Source: Acidiferrimicrobium sp. IK (GTDB taxonomy: Bacteria; Actinomycetota; Acidimicrobiia; Acidimicrobiales; Palsa-688). Taken from it: DNA of 64,000 nucleotides. Positions within the stretch are counted from its first letter, which is position 1. Each line of letters starts with the position of its first letter. The notes beneath the pieces were generated by a model. The model had not been told where the DNA came from and did not search any database. It was given only the letters and a program-made list of their open reading frames with translations. Shown in pieces: positions 34,749 through 44,067 of the stretch. The position numbers and the translations under genes were made by a program. The stretch spans positions 1 through 64,000 of the forward strand of contig NZ_JAIMCB010000005.1 in the NCBI RefSeq assembly GCF_025499425.1. Reading direction: 5' to 3'.

Positions 34749-35755
34749 GGCCGGCAGCCCAGGAGCTGGTTGGTGGTCGTCAGGTGGGCGCACTCGGCCA
34801 GGAGGTTGTCGGGGAGGGTGAGGGCCGGGGCGACGAAGTCGGCGAAGGGTCCCGATCCGGTGGCGTTGGCGGTGTAGCGGTCAAACGCGGCGAGGAGGGG
34901 GAGGGCCTGGTCGATGTGCTTGCCGTCGGCGGCCAGGAACCCGGAGACCGCGTTGAGGTTCGCCAGCATCGGTTGGAGGCTCGCCTCGTCCCCGCCCACG
35001 ATGTGTGACACCTGGGCGCTGAGCTGGGCGGTGGTGGCCAAAAGGTTGGTGATGGCCTGCTTTCGGTCGTCGAGGACCTGCAGGACCAGGTCGGCTTGGC
35101 TGATCAGGTTGACCAGCTGGGTGCTGTGGTCGTGCAGCTCGGCGGCGAGGTCGTTGCCTTGGGTGATCAGGCTGGACACCTGGCTCTGGTGGCTGGCGAG
35201 GACCTGGGATAGCTGGGCGATCCCCTGCAGTGCCGCCTTGGCCTGGTCCGGCGACGTGGCGCTCATAGCCTGGCTGAGGACGTCGAGGGACTTGACCAGT
35301 TGAGGGATGTTGGTCTGCTCGGTCTCCTTGGAGAACTGCCCGAGGTCGCCGATCAACGTGTCGGGCGAGGAGGTTCGGGCGAGGGGGATGGCTCCTCGGA
35401 GTCGGCCCGGTCCGGCGGGGGTGAGTTCGAGGTACTCGACCCCGACGGGGTTGGTGACCTTGGCGTCCAGGCGGGAGTCGCGCCCGACGTGATAGTCGCC
35501 GCCGATGCGGAACGTGACGTCCACGAACCCGCCGCGCAGCGACAGGCCGGTCACCTTGCCGGCCCGGACGCCGGCGATCGTGACCACGTCGCCGGTCTCC
35601 AGGCCGACAGCGGTGGCCATGTCGGCGTGGTAGGTGGCGTTGTTGCTGACCAGCGGCAAGCTGGCGAAGTCGATCGAGACGAAGGTGCCGAGCACGGCGG
35701 CGGCTGCGGAGACGGCCGCGATGGCGAGCAGGTTGCGTTCCCGGAACTTCTTCAC
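34745..35755 (-). CDS. mceC: Mce family protein, third position (MceC)
   Basis: 336 residues: anchor helix (LLAIAAVSAAAAVLGTFVSI), MCE domain (ATYHADMATAVGLETGDVVTIAGVRAGKV) and helical region rich in Gln/Asp/Leu. I use the GTG overlapping the mceB stop; another GTG six bases upstream is possible. Confidence 0.87.
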   Translation of the reverse strand: MKKFRERNLLAIAAVSAAAAVLGTFVSIDFASLPLVSNNATYHADMATAVGLETGDVVTIAGVRAGKVTGLSLRGGFVDVTFRIGGDYHVGRDSRLDAKVTNPVGVEYLELTPAGPGRLRGAIPLARTSSPDTLIGDLGQFSKETEQTNIPQLVKSLDVLSQAMSATSPDQAKAALQGIAQLSQVLASHQSQVSSLITQGNDLAAELHDHSTQLVNLISQADLVLQVLDDRKQAITNLLATTAQLSAQVSHIVGGDEASLQPMLANLNAVSGFLAADGKHIDQALPLLAAFDRYTANATGSGPFADFVAPALTLPDNLLAECAHLTTTNQLLGCRP

Positions 35756-36846
35756 CGGCACACTCCGGTGTGCCGCGCCGGGCCGCCCACGGGACCGGTC
35801 GGGACGCTCAGCGCCGGCGATTGGGGCACCGTCGGCGACAGCTTGACGCTGATCGGTCCGCTGGCTTGGACGGTCAGATCGCACACGTAGACCGCCAGGT
35901 AGCTGCCGGAGTCCGCGACCTTGTCCAACGTGTTGAGCAGCGGCGGGAGGTCCGCGATCACCGACTGGATGGCGTCTTGGTTGGCCTTCAGCGTGGAGGT
36001 GGCGCCGACTAGGCCCTGCAGGTCCTGGTCGAGGGAGGGCTGGGACTGGGTGAGCAGGCCCGAGACGTTCGAGGTCAGCTGCCCGACGCTGGTGATGGCC
36101 GTGCCGAGCTGGTCGCGCTGGCCGGCGAGGCCTTGAGCCAGCGCGTCGAACCCGTCGATGAGCTGACCGAGCTGGGTGTCGTGGGTGTTGACCGAGGTCA
36201 AAAGCGGGGTCAGGTTGGCGAGGACCTGGTCGATGACCGCCTGGTGCTGGACCAGGTTGGAGGTGACAGACGCGGTCTCGGACACCAGGTTGGACACCGA
36301 GCCGGCCTGTCCCTGCAGGACGGCGATGATCGATCCGGTGAGCTGGTTGACCTGGGCTGGATCCAGCGCGGCGAGCAGCGGCTGGAATCCGTTGAAGACC
36401 GACGTGAGGTCCAGTCCCGGTGACGTCCGGGACGCGGGGATCGTCGCGCCGGACCGCAGCGCTGCGCCGCCCGGTGCACCCGGCGCCAGGCCCAAGTAGC
36501 GCTGGCCGAGAAGGTTCTCGAACCGGATCGAGGCCCGGGTGGTGGTCGTCAGGTGCTGCGATGCGAGGACCGTAAAGTCCGCTCGGGCCTGGTATCCGCC
36601 GGGTGTGCGCCTCGCCGCCACCCCGGTGACCTTGCCGACCTCCACCCCGGCGATCCGCACGATGTCCCCGGCCTCCAGGCCGCTGGCGTTGGTGAAGTCC
36701 GCGTGATACGAGGTGGATGGTTGGCCGATCTTCAAGTCGAGGAGCGACGCGACGACGCTGATGGTGATGGTGACCGAGACGATCGCGAACACGGTGAGTT
36801 TGATCAGCGGCCCTCTAAGATCGCCAAGGGACCGGCGGGCGGTCAC
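35752..36846 (-). CDS. mceB: Mce family protein, second position (MceB)
   Basis: 364 residues: membrane helix (LIKLTVFAIVSVTITISVVASLL), MCE domain (SYHADFTNASGLEAGDIVRIAGVEVGKVTGV) and a long helical segment. The C-terminus has cysteines (VCDL, GVCR). GTG start overlaps the mceA stop. Confidence 0.88.
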   Translation of the reverse strand: MTARRSLGDLRGPLIKLTVFAIVSVTITISVVASLLDLKIGQPSTSYHADFTNASGLEAGDIVRIAGVEVGKVTGVAARRTPGGYQARADFTVLASQHLTTTTRASIRFENLLGQRYLGLAPGAPGGAALRSGATIPASRTSPGLDLTSVFNGFQPLLAALDPAQVNQLTGSIIAVLQGQAGSVSNLVSETASVTSNLVQHQAVIDQVLANLTPLLTSVNTHDTQLGQLIDGFDALAQGLAGQRDQLGTAITSVGQLTSNVSGLLTQSQPSLDQDLQGLVGATSTLKANQDAIQSVIADLPPLLNTLDKVADSGSYLAVYVCDLTVQASGPISVKLSPTVPQSPALSVPTGPVGGPARHTGVCR

Positions 36847-38315
36847 CGCGACCCGGCCGACATCGAGGCGAACAGCGGGGTGAGTAGCACTGCGGCGAGG
36901 GCCTGGTTGGGCACCCGGCCGTGGCCGAGTGCTCGAGCGACCATGATCACCGCGTCTTGCTGGGCGGTGGTGGTGTCGTCGGTTCGTGCCACCTTTTGGG
37001 CTGCGGCCATCACCGCGGCGTCAGGCTGGCGGGCCTGGGCGGTGCCGGCGCCGACGGTGGCGGGGCCCCCGGCGGTGGCCGGGACAGCTGCGGCGGTCGG
37101 TCCGGCGCCAGGTTGGGCGGGGCCCGGTGAGGCGGGGATCGCCGCGGCAGCCGGGCTTCCCCCGTGCCCGCAGTAGGGGTTGGGTTGCCCCGGGAACACC
37201 GGGCAGTCGGCGGGCGTGTAGGTCGGCGGGTTGACGGCCGCGCCCAGGCCGGCGGCTACGTTGGCGGCCGCGTCGTAGCCGACGGCCGCTTGGACCGCGG
37301 CGTTGACATCGGCGATCGGGAGGTCAGCGCTTAGGGTCAGGAACGGCCCGTGGCTCTCCGCTGCGGCCCAGGCCCCGGCCCACCGTCCGAGACCGTCCAG
37401 GGTCTGCGACAGCTCCTGCGGGTTGGCGGACACGTCGCCGAGGAGCGGTCCGGCGTCGTTCAGCAGGGTGGGCAGGCTCGAGGTGACCGCGGCCAGCAGC
37501 GCCTCGGTCTGGGCGCTCACGGTGGTGGCTTGGCCCAGCAGCCGGTGGAGCGGAGCGGCCTCTGCGGTGACGGTGGTGGCGGTGTGGGAGGCGTTGGCCA
37601 CCAAGTCGAGCAGCGACGGGGCGGAGGCGTCGGCCTGGGCCAGGACCGGCGCGATCAGCTGGAGGTCGTGGGGGAGGGTGGCCAGAGACGGGTTGATCGC
37701 GGCCAGGTACTGCGACGTGGCCCGCAAGGTCCGCCCGAGGGCGTCGCCCTGCCCCCGTAGCGCTTGGGCGGCGGCGCTCAAGGCGGTGTCGAGGTCGGCC
37801 GGCCGGATGGCGTCGAGCAGACCTGAGAGCTGCGCGACGGTTCCCTGCAGGGAGCTGGACGGCGTCGAGTTGTCCGCCTCGATGAGGTCCCCGGCCGACA
37901 GCTGTTCTGTGGCCCCCGAGGCGGGTGGCACCAGCTGGACGTACTGGTTACCGAAGATGGACAGCGGAGCGACCAGCGCCCGCACCCCCCTCGGTACCTC
38001 GCGAAGCTTGGCCGGGTAGAACGCCAGGCGCGCTGATACGACCCCGTCCGCGCCCATGCGCTCGCTCAGCACCTTGCCGACGGTCACCCCGCGGTACTCG
38101 ACGACCGTGCCGCCCGGAAGCGCCGAACCCGACGACGGCAGCCGGGCGTCGATCGTCGTTTCGTTGGTCAGCCGGCCGGTGAAGGCGGCAACGATCGCCA
38201 AGACCGCGGCGATGATCCCCACCGCCACCACCACCCCTACCGCGGCGCACCAGCGCGGCGAGTCTTGGAGCAACTCCAGGCTGAGCCGGCGTGGCGCCGG
38301 GACCGAGGCGCTCAT
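36843..38315 (-). CDS. mceA: Mce family protein, first position (MceA)
   Basis: 490 residues, the longest of the six. Anchor helix (AAVGVVVAVGIIAAVLAIVAAF), MCE domain (TIDARLPSSGSALPGGTVVEYRGVTVGKVLSERM), helical needle, then a Pro/Ala-rich extension (about 390-450) with a Cys pair (ADCPVF, PYCGHGG). Overlaps yrbEB as ATGA. Confidence 0.88.
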   Translation of the reverse strand: MSASVPAPRRLSLELLQDSPRWCAAVGVVVAVGIIAAVLAIVAAFTGRLTNETTIDARLPSSGSALPGGTVVEYRGVTVGKVLSERMGADGVVSARLAFYPAKLREVPRGVRALVAPLSIFGNQYVQLVPPASGATEQLSAGDLIEADNSTPSSSLQGTVAQLSGLLDAIRPADLDTALSAAAQALRGQGDALGRTLRATSQYLAAINPSLATLPHDLQLIAPVLAQADASAPSLLDLVANASHTATTVTAEAAPLHRLLGQATTVSAQTEALLAAVTSSLPTLLNDAGPLLGDVSANPQELSQTLDGLGRWAGAWAAAESHGPFLTLSADLPIADVNAAVQAAVGYDAAANVAAGLGAAVNPPTYTPADCPVFPGQPNPYCGHGGSPAAAAIPASPGPAQPGAGPTAAAVPATAGGPATVGAGTAQARQPDAAVMAAAQKVARTDDTTTAQQDAVIMVARALGHGRVPNQALAAVLLTPLFASMSAGSR

Positions 38316-39175
38316 CCCGAGATCCTGATGCCGCTCGAGGAGCCCCAGAACAGCACGGTCATGAGCATGTCCGACACCGCCAGCGTGACCACGCTGGCGC
38401 GGATGGCACGACCCGCCGCGGTGCCTACCCCCTCGGGCCCGCCGCTCGCGTTGAACCCGTAGTAGCAGTGCATGACGGTGATGAGCACCGCGAAGACCAC
38501 GACCTTGACCCCGGCCAGGAATATGTCGTGGAATGTGAGGAACTCGTGGAAGTAGTGCTGGTAGGTACCGCTTCCTTGATGGGCGACGGCGACCACGGTC
38601 AGTTGTGTCGTTGCGTAGGACCCGGCGAGGGAGAGCAGGAAGAGGGGAACCGCGACGACCAGCGCCGCCACGATCCGGGTCGTCACCAGGTAGGCGAGCG
38701 GGGGGACGCTCATCACCTCGAGGGCGTCGATCTCGTCGGTGACGCGCATCGTGCCCAGCTCCGACGTGAACCGGCAGCCCATCTGCGCGGCCAGCCCGAA
38801 ACCGGTGAGCAGCGGCGTCAGCTCCCGGGTGTTGGCGAACGCGGACAGGTAGCCGGCGAGCGGCCCGAGCCCGATGATCGCCAGGCCCTGGTACCCCTCG
38901 AGCGCCAGCTGCACGCCTACCACCGCCGACAGCACCGCTGAGACCATGACGGTGCTGGCCAGCATCGCCAGGATGCGCCCCCCGAAGGTCACCTCGGCGA
39001 TGACCCGCACCAACTCGCTTCGGTAGCGGACCACCACGACCGGCAACGCGGTCACGGCTCGCAGCAAGAACAAAAGCATGCTGCCGAGCAGCCCGAAACG
39101 GGCCAGCGCCTTGTCGGTCACCCGCCGGAGCTGGTCGCGCAGCACCCCTGCGGCCTGTGTGGTGATCGCGGCCAT
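38312..39175 (-). CDS. yrbEB: YrbE/MlaE-type ABC permease B
   Basis: 287 residues with the MlaE permease fold: about five or six membrane segments and the family loop GCRFTSELGTMRVTDEIDALEVMSV, which contacts the ATPase. With YrbEA it forms the inner-membrane core of the Mce importer. Its ATG overlaps the yrbEA stop by one base. No MlaF/MceG ATPase gene lies in the window; it is usually encoded elsewhere. Confidence 0.9.
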   Translation of the reverse strand: MAAITTQAAGVLRDQLRRVTDKALARFGLLGSMLLFLLRAVTALPVVVVRYRSELVRVIAEVTFGGRILAMLASTVMVSAVLSAVVGVQLALEGYQGLAIIGLGPLAGYLSAFANTRELTPLLTGFGLAAQMGCRFTSELGTMRVTDEIDALEVMSVPPLAYLVTTRIVAALVVAVPLFLLSLAGSYATTQLTVVAVAHQGSGTYQHYFHEFLTFHDIFLAGVKVVVFAVLITVMHCYYGFNASGGPEGVGTAAGRAIRASVVTLAVSDMLMTVLFWGSSSGIRISG

Positions 39176-40071
39176 CAGACGAACGGAGGGGGGACGAGGA
39201 CCAAGAAGATCTCGGTCAGGATCAGGTTGACCACGAACAACGCAACGCCGGTGACGACCACCGACTGGTTGACCGCCTCTCCGACCCCGGAGGCGCCCCG
39301 CTTGACGTTCAGCCCCTTGAACGAGGAGACCACCGAAGCCAGGACCCCGAACACCGCCGCCTTGAGCTCCGACTCGACGATGTCGGGTGCCTGAGCGAAG
39401 GTGGTGAACGAGTTCAAGAAGCCGCCGGCGGTGCCGTGCAGGACGGTCACGTCGGCCAGATAGCCCGAGACGATCCCGGCCATGGCGACGATGCCGTTCA
39501 GCAGGACCGACACGACGAGAAGGGCCAGCAGGCGGGGGGCGACCAGCCGTTCGACCTCGTCGATGCCCATGACTTGGAGGGCCGCGACCTCATCGCGGAC
39601 GGTGCGGGCCCCGAGGTCGGCGCAGATCGCTGATCCGCCCGCCCCGGCCAGGACGATGGCGGTGATGATCGGCGCGGCCTCGCGGACGGTGCCCACCGCG
39701 TCGACCGCACCGACGAATGACGGGGCGCCGATCTGGTTCGCGAGGCTCCCGACCTCGAGCACGAGGACCAGACCGAAGGGCAACGCGATGAGAAGCGTCG
39801 GCAGCAGCGACACCGACACGAGGAACCAGGCCTGAGCCAGGAACTCCCGGTAGGAGAACCGTCTCTTGACGATCGCTTCTCCGGCCGCGACGAACGCGTC
39901 GAGGGTGAGCGCGACTAGGGCACCGCCCGAGCGAGCCGACGACAACAGCCACGGCAAGTCGCTGGCGTCACCCGAGCCGATCCGCTGCTGGAAGCCGCGC
40001 CACCAAGATGTCGGGCCATCCCGGCGCTTCGCCCCGGCAACCGGCTCTTGGATCACTCCCCCCGGCATCAT
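39175..40071 (-). CDS. yrbEA: YrbE/MlaE-type ABC permease A
   Basis: 298 residues, first gene of the operon. MlaE motifs: SLLPTLLIALPFGLVLVLEVGSL, AGAGGSAICADLGARTVRDEVAALQVMGIDEVERLV, and further hydrophobic helices to the C-terminus. Tandem ATGs at 40071/40068 follow a TTG; no strong ribosome site is visible, so the exact start is open. An in-frame TAG upstream limits the gene. Confidence 0.9.
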   Translation of the reverse strand: MMPGGVIQEPVAGAKRRDGPTSWWRGFQQRIGSGDASDLPWLLSSARSGGALVALTLDAFVAAGEAIVKRRFSYREFLAQAWFLVSVSLLPTLLIALPFGLVLVLEVGSLANQIGAPSFVGAVDAVGTVREAAPIITAIVLAGAGGSAICADLGARTVRDEVAALQVMGIDEVERLVAPRLLALLVVSVLLNGIVAMAGIVSGYLADVTVLHGTAGGFLNSFTTFAQAPDIVESELKAAVFGVLASVVSSFKGLNVKRGASGVGEAVNQSVVVTGVALFVVNLILTEIFLVLVPPPFV

Positions 40072-40238
40072 CAAACATCGCCCATTCGGCTAAGGCCCAG
40101 CGAGAAGCCGAGCAACGAGTTGCGGCCGTCGCCTCCCCCGGAGGGGCAGGTGGCGGCTGTCGGCACAATCAAGGCGCCGGCAGATGGAGGCCCCAGTGCC
40201 TCTTCCCGCCAGACCGTCCCCACCGGCCAAATCCTTTC
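40072..40238. other. leader region between the mce operon and the acyl-CoA dehydrogenase regulatory sites
   Basis: No gene supported on either strand. It should contain the mce promoter, but no clear -10/-35 for leftward transcription stands out. Confidence 0.4.
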
Positions 40239-40255
40239 GTTGACATTGTGCCAAC
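40239..40255. promoter_or_regulatory. TetR-type operator, copy 1
   Basis: GTTGACA-TTG-TGCCAAC is a 7-3-7 palindrome with one mismatch. Copy 2 lies 73 bases away (about seven helical turns) and copy 3 is at 44991. It lies between the divergent mce operon and the dehydrogenase gene and may repress either. Confidence 0.6.
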
Positions 40256-40311
40256 TGTGTTGAGGCCCGTCAAGCACGCCACCGGCGCGACCACCGGGGG
40301 ACATCCTGCCT

Positions 40312-40343
40312 GTTGGCATTGTGTCAACTACGTGTGGTTGGAT
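40312..40343 (+). promoter_or_regulatory. operator copy 2 within the acyl-CoA dehydrogenase promoter
   Basis: GTTGGCA-TTG-TGTCAAC (40312-40328) covers a -35 (TTGGCA); 19 bases later TTGGAT is a -10, then six bases to the GTG start. The same arrangement occurs before the DUF2236 gene, so repressor binding should block both promoters. Confidence 0.65.
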
Positions 40344-40349
40344 TGGAAG

Positions 40350-41594
40350 GTGACGACCACTGTGCAACAGCTCTGCGAAGAAGCCGCCACGTTCCTGGCC
40401 GCCAATGCCCGTCGACGCCGCAGCGCCGGTTTCGCCTGGGGCGAGGGGGACGACAACGTCTCCATCATCGAAGAGCGAGACCCGGCCCAGGATGCGGCGG
40501 AGCTGGCCCGGGCGAAGGCGTGGGCGGCGTTGCGGTTCGACGCCGGCTTCGGTTGGATCGACGGGCCGAGAGAGCTGGGCGGCCGGGGCCTGACCGCGGC
40601 CCACCGGCAGGCGTACCGGACCCTCGAGAGCGGCTACGAGCTTCCCGACCAGTCGTACTTCACGATCGGCCTCGGCATGGTCGCCCCCACCATCGCCGCC
40701 CACGGCGTACCGGAGATCCAGCGGGCATACCTCGGGCCGTTGCACCGCGGGGACCTCATCGCCTGCCAACTCTTCAGCGAACCGGGCGCCGGCTCCGACT
40801 TGGCGTCGGTGAGCACCAAGGCGGTTCGCGACGGCGCCGAGTGGGTGATCACCGGCCAGAAGGTGTGGACCTCAAATGCCCACCTCGCCGACCTCGGCGA
40901 GATCATCTGCCGCACCGACCCCGACCTTCCCAAGCACAAGGGGCTGACCGGCTTCCTGGTGGACATGCACGCACCCGGCGTGGAGGTCCGACCTCTGCGG
41001 CAAATGACCGGCGGTGCCGGGTTCAACGAGGTCTACCTGGACGAGGTCCGCGTCGCTGACGACCACCGCTTGGGGGACGTCAACGCCGGGTGGGGCGTGG
41101 CGTTGACCACCTTGTCCAACGAGCGCGCCGCCATCGGCAGCGGGATGGGGCTCGGGCGCGGTCCCGGCCCCTTCGAACGGTTGATCGCCCTCCTGCGCCA
41201 GTTCGACGCCGACGGGGATCCCGGCCTTCGAGATGAGCTGGCCCGGCTCTACGGCGCAGAGCGCATCGCCGGCTGGACCTTGCGGCGAGGCGCGGCCAGC
41301 GCGGCGACCGGGGCCCCTCCGGGACCGGAGCTGTCGATCCTCAAGCTGGCGGGAACCCAGAACCTGCAGGCCATGTCGGCGTTCGTGAGCCGGGTGCTGG
41401 GTCCGCGCCTCGTCGCCGACACGGGCGAGTGGGGGACCTTCGCGTGGTCGAAGTTCGTCTGCGGCGTCCCGGGAGGACGGCTCGGGGGCGGCACCGACGA
41501 GGTGCTGCGCAACGTCATCGGGGAGCGGGTCCTCGGGTTGGCGAAGGATCCGGGGATCGACGCCCGCACGCCCTTTCGCGACATGGCGAGGTAG
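40350..41594 (+). CDS. acyl-CoA dehydrogenase
   Basis: About 414 residues. FAD/substrate signatures: LFSEPGAGSDLASVSTKAVRDGAEWVITGQKVWTSNA, GLTGFLVDMHAPGVEVRPLRQMTGGAGFNEVYLDEVRV, and C-terminal GGTDEVLRNVIGERVLGL. It performs alpha,beta-dehydrogenation of an acyl- or steroid-side-chain CoA thioester. GTG 40350 is chosen because its distance to the operator (21 bases) equals that at the DUF2236 gene. The context of mce, ligase and TetR suggests catabolism of an imported lipid. Confidence 0.88.
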   Translation: MTTTVQQLCEEAATFLAANARRRRSAGFAWGEGDDNVSIIEERDPAQDAAELARAKAWAALRFDAGFGWIDGPRELGGRGLTAAHRQAYRTLESGYELPDQSYFTIGLGMVAPTIAAHGVPEIQRAYLGPLHRGDLIACQLFSEPGAGSDLASVSTKAVRDGAEWVITGQKVWTSNAHLADLGEIICRTDPDLPKHKGLTGFLVDMHAPGVEVRPLRQMTGGAGFNEVYLDEVRVADDHRLGDVNAGWGVALTTLSNERAAIGSGMGLGRGPGPFERLIALLRQFDADGDPGLRDELARLYGAERIAGWTLRRGAASAATGAPPGPELSILKLAGTQNLQAMSAFVSRVLGPRLVADTGEWGTFAWSKFVCGVPGGRLGGGTDEVLRNVIGERVLGLAKDPGIDARTPFRDMAR

Positions 41595-41600
41595 GCGAGG

Positions 41601-42287
41601 TCAGCCGACGCGGCGGGCCCGGCGGCGGGGCCGGCGGTCCTTCGCGTTCTCGTCGCGGGCGGCCGCCACCCCGGGCAGCAACTCCTCGACCATCAACGGG
41701 AGGGCCCCGACCAGAAGCACCCGGGCCTGGGCGCGGCTGATGCGCTTGCGCTCCAGCCACTCCCGGGTGATCTCCTCTGCGAAGCCTCCGAAAGCCCGCA
41801 CCAGGGAACGGACCTCTGGCATGTCGGTGTCGTCGAGCGCGAGCACCTGCAGCACCTGCGACGCGGTCTTCTCGCGGGCGTTGTCGAGGATCTCGTGCAT
41901 GGCCCGGTCCTGGCCGGTCTCGCCGGCGCTGATCGCCAGGAGCCACGCCTCGCGGTTGGCCTCGATGAGCTCCATCCACCCGTCGACGCTGGCTTCCCAG
42001 CCCAGCGCTGCGGAGGACCCCGAACGCTGCGCGGTGATCGCGTCGAGCAGGGGAACGACGGGAACCCCCACCAGTTCCTGGACGACCTCCAGGTACAGGG
42101 CCCGCTTCGTCCCGAAATAGTGATGGAGCAGCCCTCTGGTGACCCCCGCGGCCTCGGCTATCTCAGTCGTCGATACGGCCCCGTAGGGCCGCCCGGAGAA
42201 CAAACCCTGGGCGGCGGCGAGGATTTGACCTCGCCGCTGGTCGGAATCGAGGCGGCTGAAGCGCTTGGGTTCAGTCTTCGCCTTCAC
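41601..42287 (-). CDS. TetR-family transcriptional regulator
   Basis: About 228 residues. The N-terminal HTH (RRGQILAAAQGLFSGRPYGAVSTTEIAEAAGVTRGLLHHYFGTKRALYLEVV) is a textbook TetR domain; a helical ligand-binding part and a basic tail (RRPRRRARRVG) follow. Start GTG 42287 avoids overlapping the ligase gene, though ATG 42359 is possible. Third gene after DUF2236 and ligase, convergent with the dehydrogenase; the best candidate to bind the three 7-3-7 palindromes, probably released by an acyl-CoA. Confidence 0.85.
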   Translation of the reverse strand: MKAKTEPKRFSRLDSDQRRGQILAAAQGLFSGRPYGAVSTTEIAEAAGVTRGLLHHYFGTKRALYLEVVQELVGVPVVPLLDAITAQRSGSSAALGWEASVDGWMELIEANREAWLLAISAGETGQDRAMHEILDNAREKTASQVLQVLALDDTDMPEVRSLVRAFGGFAEEITREWLERKRISRAQARVLLVGALPLMVEELLPGVAAARDENAKDRRPRRRARRVG

Positions 42288-42333
42288 CCGCCCTGGCCTC
42301 CTCGACGCCTCATCAGCGCACCTTACTGCGGCG

Positions 42334-44025
42334 CTACGCGTCGCCCGGGTGCCCGCCATGGCGGTCTGCCAACCCACGGCGAAGCTGTCCCTTAAGCACC
42401 TTCCCTGCCGCGTTGCGGGGCAGCTCGCCGTCGCTCAGCTCGACGATGGCGGGAACCTTGAACGCCGCCAGCCTGGCACGGACGTGGTCCCTGAGCTCGG
42501 CGTCGCTGGCCGCGGCGCCGTCGCGGAGGCGGACGACCGCCGCCACCACCTCTCCGAGGACGTCGTCGGGAACCCCCACCACCGCGACCTCGGCCACGGC
42601 GGGATGCTCGTAGAGCGCAGCCTCCACCTCGGCGGCGTAGACGTTCTCGCCGCCGCGGATCACCACGTCTTTGATTCGGTCCACGACGTAGAGGAACCCG
42701 TCGGGATCCACGCGGCCGAGGTCCCCGGTGCGGAACCAGCCTTCGACCAACGCCTCCGACGTCGCCTCCGGGTTGCGCCAGTAGCCGGAGAACACCGTGG
42801 GTCCCCGCAACCAGATCTCGCCTACCTCGCCCGTCGTCACCTCGGCGCCTCCTGGGTCGCGGATGCTCACCGCCATCACCGGGGAGATCGGCCGGCCGAC
42901 GCTGTCGGGATGGGAGACGCAGCTGGCGCCGACGTTGATGACCGCGGCCCCCGCGGTTTCGGTCAGCCCGTAGGCGTTCGACGGTGCGGCCTTGGACCCC
43001 AGCTCGGCGTCGATCCGCCGGACCAGCTGGGCGGGCACGAGGGTCGCGCCCGACGCCACGCCGGCTAGCGAGTCCAGGGTGACTCCCTGTCGCTTGGCCT
43101 CGTCGAGGAGCTGGAACATGGTGGTCGGCACGCCGGCGATCGCGGTTACGCCCTCCGCTGCGACCAGACGCAGTGCGCTCGGGGCGTCCCACTTGTAGAG
43201 GAGGACCACCTTGCCTCCGATGGCCGTGTATGGGATCAGGAACGAGTGCAGCCCCCCTACGTGGAAGAGGGGAAAGGTCAGCAGGGTGCACGGCGCAGAC
43301 GTGGCGGGGGCGGCCGTCGGGTCGGCGGCAGCCGCGGCCATCCACATGATGTTCATCACTTGGGCGCAGATGTTTCGATGGGTGGCGACGGCTCCTTTGG
43401 GCCGTCCCGTCGTGCCCGAGGTGTACATGATCAACGCGGTGTCGTCGGGTTGGATGTCGGCCGCCGGCAGGCCGCCGACATCCGCGGCCACCAGCTCGTC
43501 GAAGGGAACGGCACCTCCCGGTGGGGCGGTGGAGCGGACTGCCACCACGGATCTGAGGTCCAGGTCGCGCTGGTACGGCCCGAGACGCTCGAGTCGCTCG
43601 CCGTCGGCGATGAGCACCACCGAGGCGGAGTCACGCAACGCGTAGTCCAGCTCGGGACCTGACCACCACGCGTTGAGCGGTACCGCCACCGCGCCGAGGG
43701 CGGCGGTCGCCCAGAAAGAGATGGCCCACTCGGGGAAGTTGCGCATCCCGATCGCCACCCGGTCGCCCTTTCGGACCCGGCACTCGTCGCGCAGCCACGA
43801 CGCCAGGGAGGCCACCTGCGCGTGGGCCTCCTTGTAGCTGAGGCGCTCGTCGTCGTAGACGAGGTAGGCGGCGTCCCCGTGCCCGGCGCTCAGCTCCCAC
43901 AGGTCGCGCAGGGAGGCGGGGGTGTGCTTGAACACCGGCATCCGGGCGCCGCCGATCCCCACCTCGACGATCTCGAACACGTCACCCGCACCGCTCGCCG
44001 CGGTCTGGGTCTGGCTGGTGCTCAC
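42334..44025 (-). CDS. acyl-CoA synthetase (AMP-forming)
   Basis: 563 residues of the ANL superfamily: P-loop-like YTSGTTGRPKGAVATH, AYGLTETAGAAV, GWFRTGDLGRVDPDGFLYVVDRIKDVVIRGGENVY (A8 hinge) and the catalytic lysine in LPRNAAGKVLKG. It activates a carboxylic acid to its CoA ester via an adenylate. In an operon DUF2236-ligase-TetR behind operator copy 3. Acid substrate unknown; medium/long chain fatty acid or sterol-derived acid is likely. Confidence 0.9.
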   Translation of the reverse strand: MSTSQTQTAASGAGDVFEIVEVGIGGARMPVFKHTPASLRDLWELSAGHGDAAYLVYDDERLSYKEAHAQVASLASWLRDECRVRKGDRVAIGMRNFPEWAISFWATAALGAVAVPLNAWWSGPELDYALRDSASVVLIADGERLERLGPYQRDLDLRSVVAVRSTAPPGGAVPFDELVAADVGGLPAADIQPDDTALIMYTSGTTGRPKGAVATHRNICAQVMNIMWMAAAAADPTAAPATSAPCTLLTFPLFHVGGLHSFLIPYTAIGGKVVLLYKWDAPSALRLVAAEGVTAIAGVPTTMFQLLDEAKRQGVTLDSLAGVASGATLVPAQLVRRIDAELGSKAAPSNAYGLTETAGAAVINVGASCVSHPDSVGRPISPVMAVSIRDPGGAEVTTGEVGEIWLRGPTVFSGYWRNPEATSEALVEGWFRTGDLGRVDPDGFLYVVDRIKDVVIRGGENVYAAEVEAALYEHPAVAEVAVVGVPDDVLGEVVAAVVRLRDGAAASDAELRDHVRARLAAFKVPAIVELSDGELPRNAAGKVLKGQLRRGLADRHGGHPGDA

Positions 44026-44067
44026 GGTGCTCCTTTGTCGCTGGTCGGGGCGAAGGCGCGAGTCTGC

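Noticed and set aside
40239-40270. Operator copy 1 as part of a promoter like those of copies 2 and 3
   Set aside because: No -10 lies at the matching 19-base distance on either strand; it is kept only as a binding site.
40071-40769. 232-codon minus-strand frame over the dehydrogenase promoter
   Set aside because: Antisense to the conserved dehydrogenase and spans two operators; no recognisable domain.
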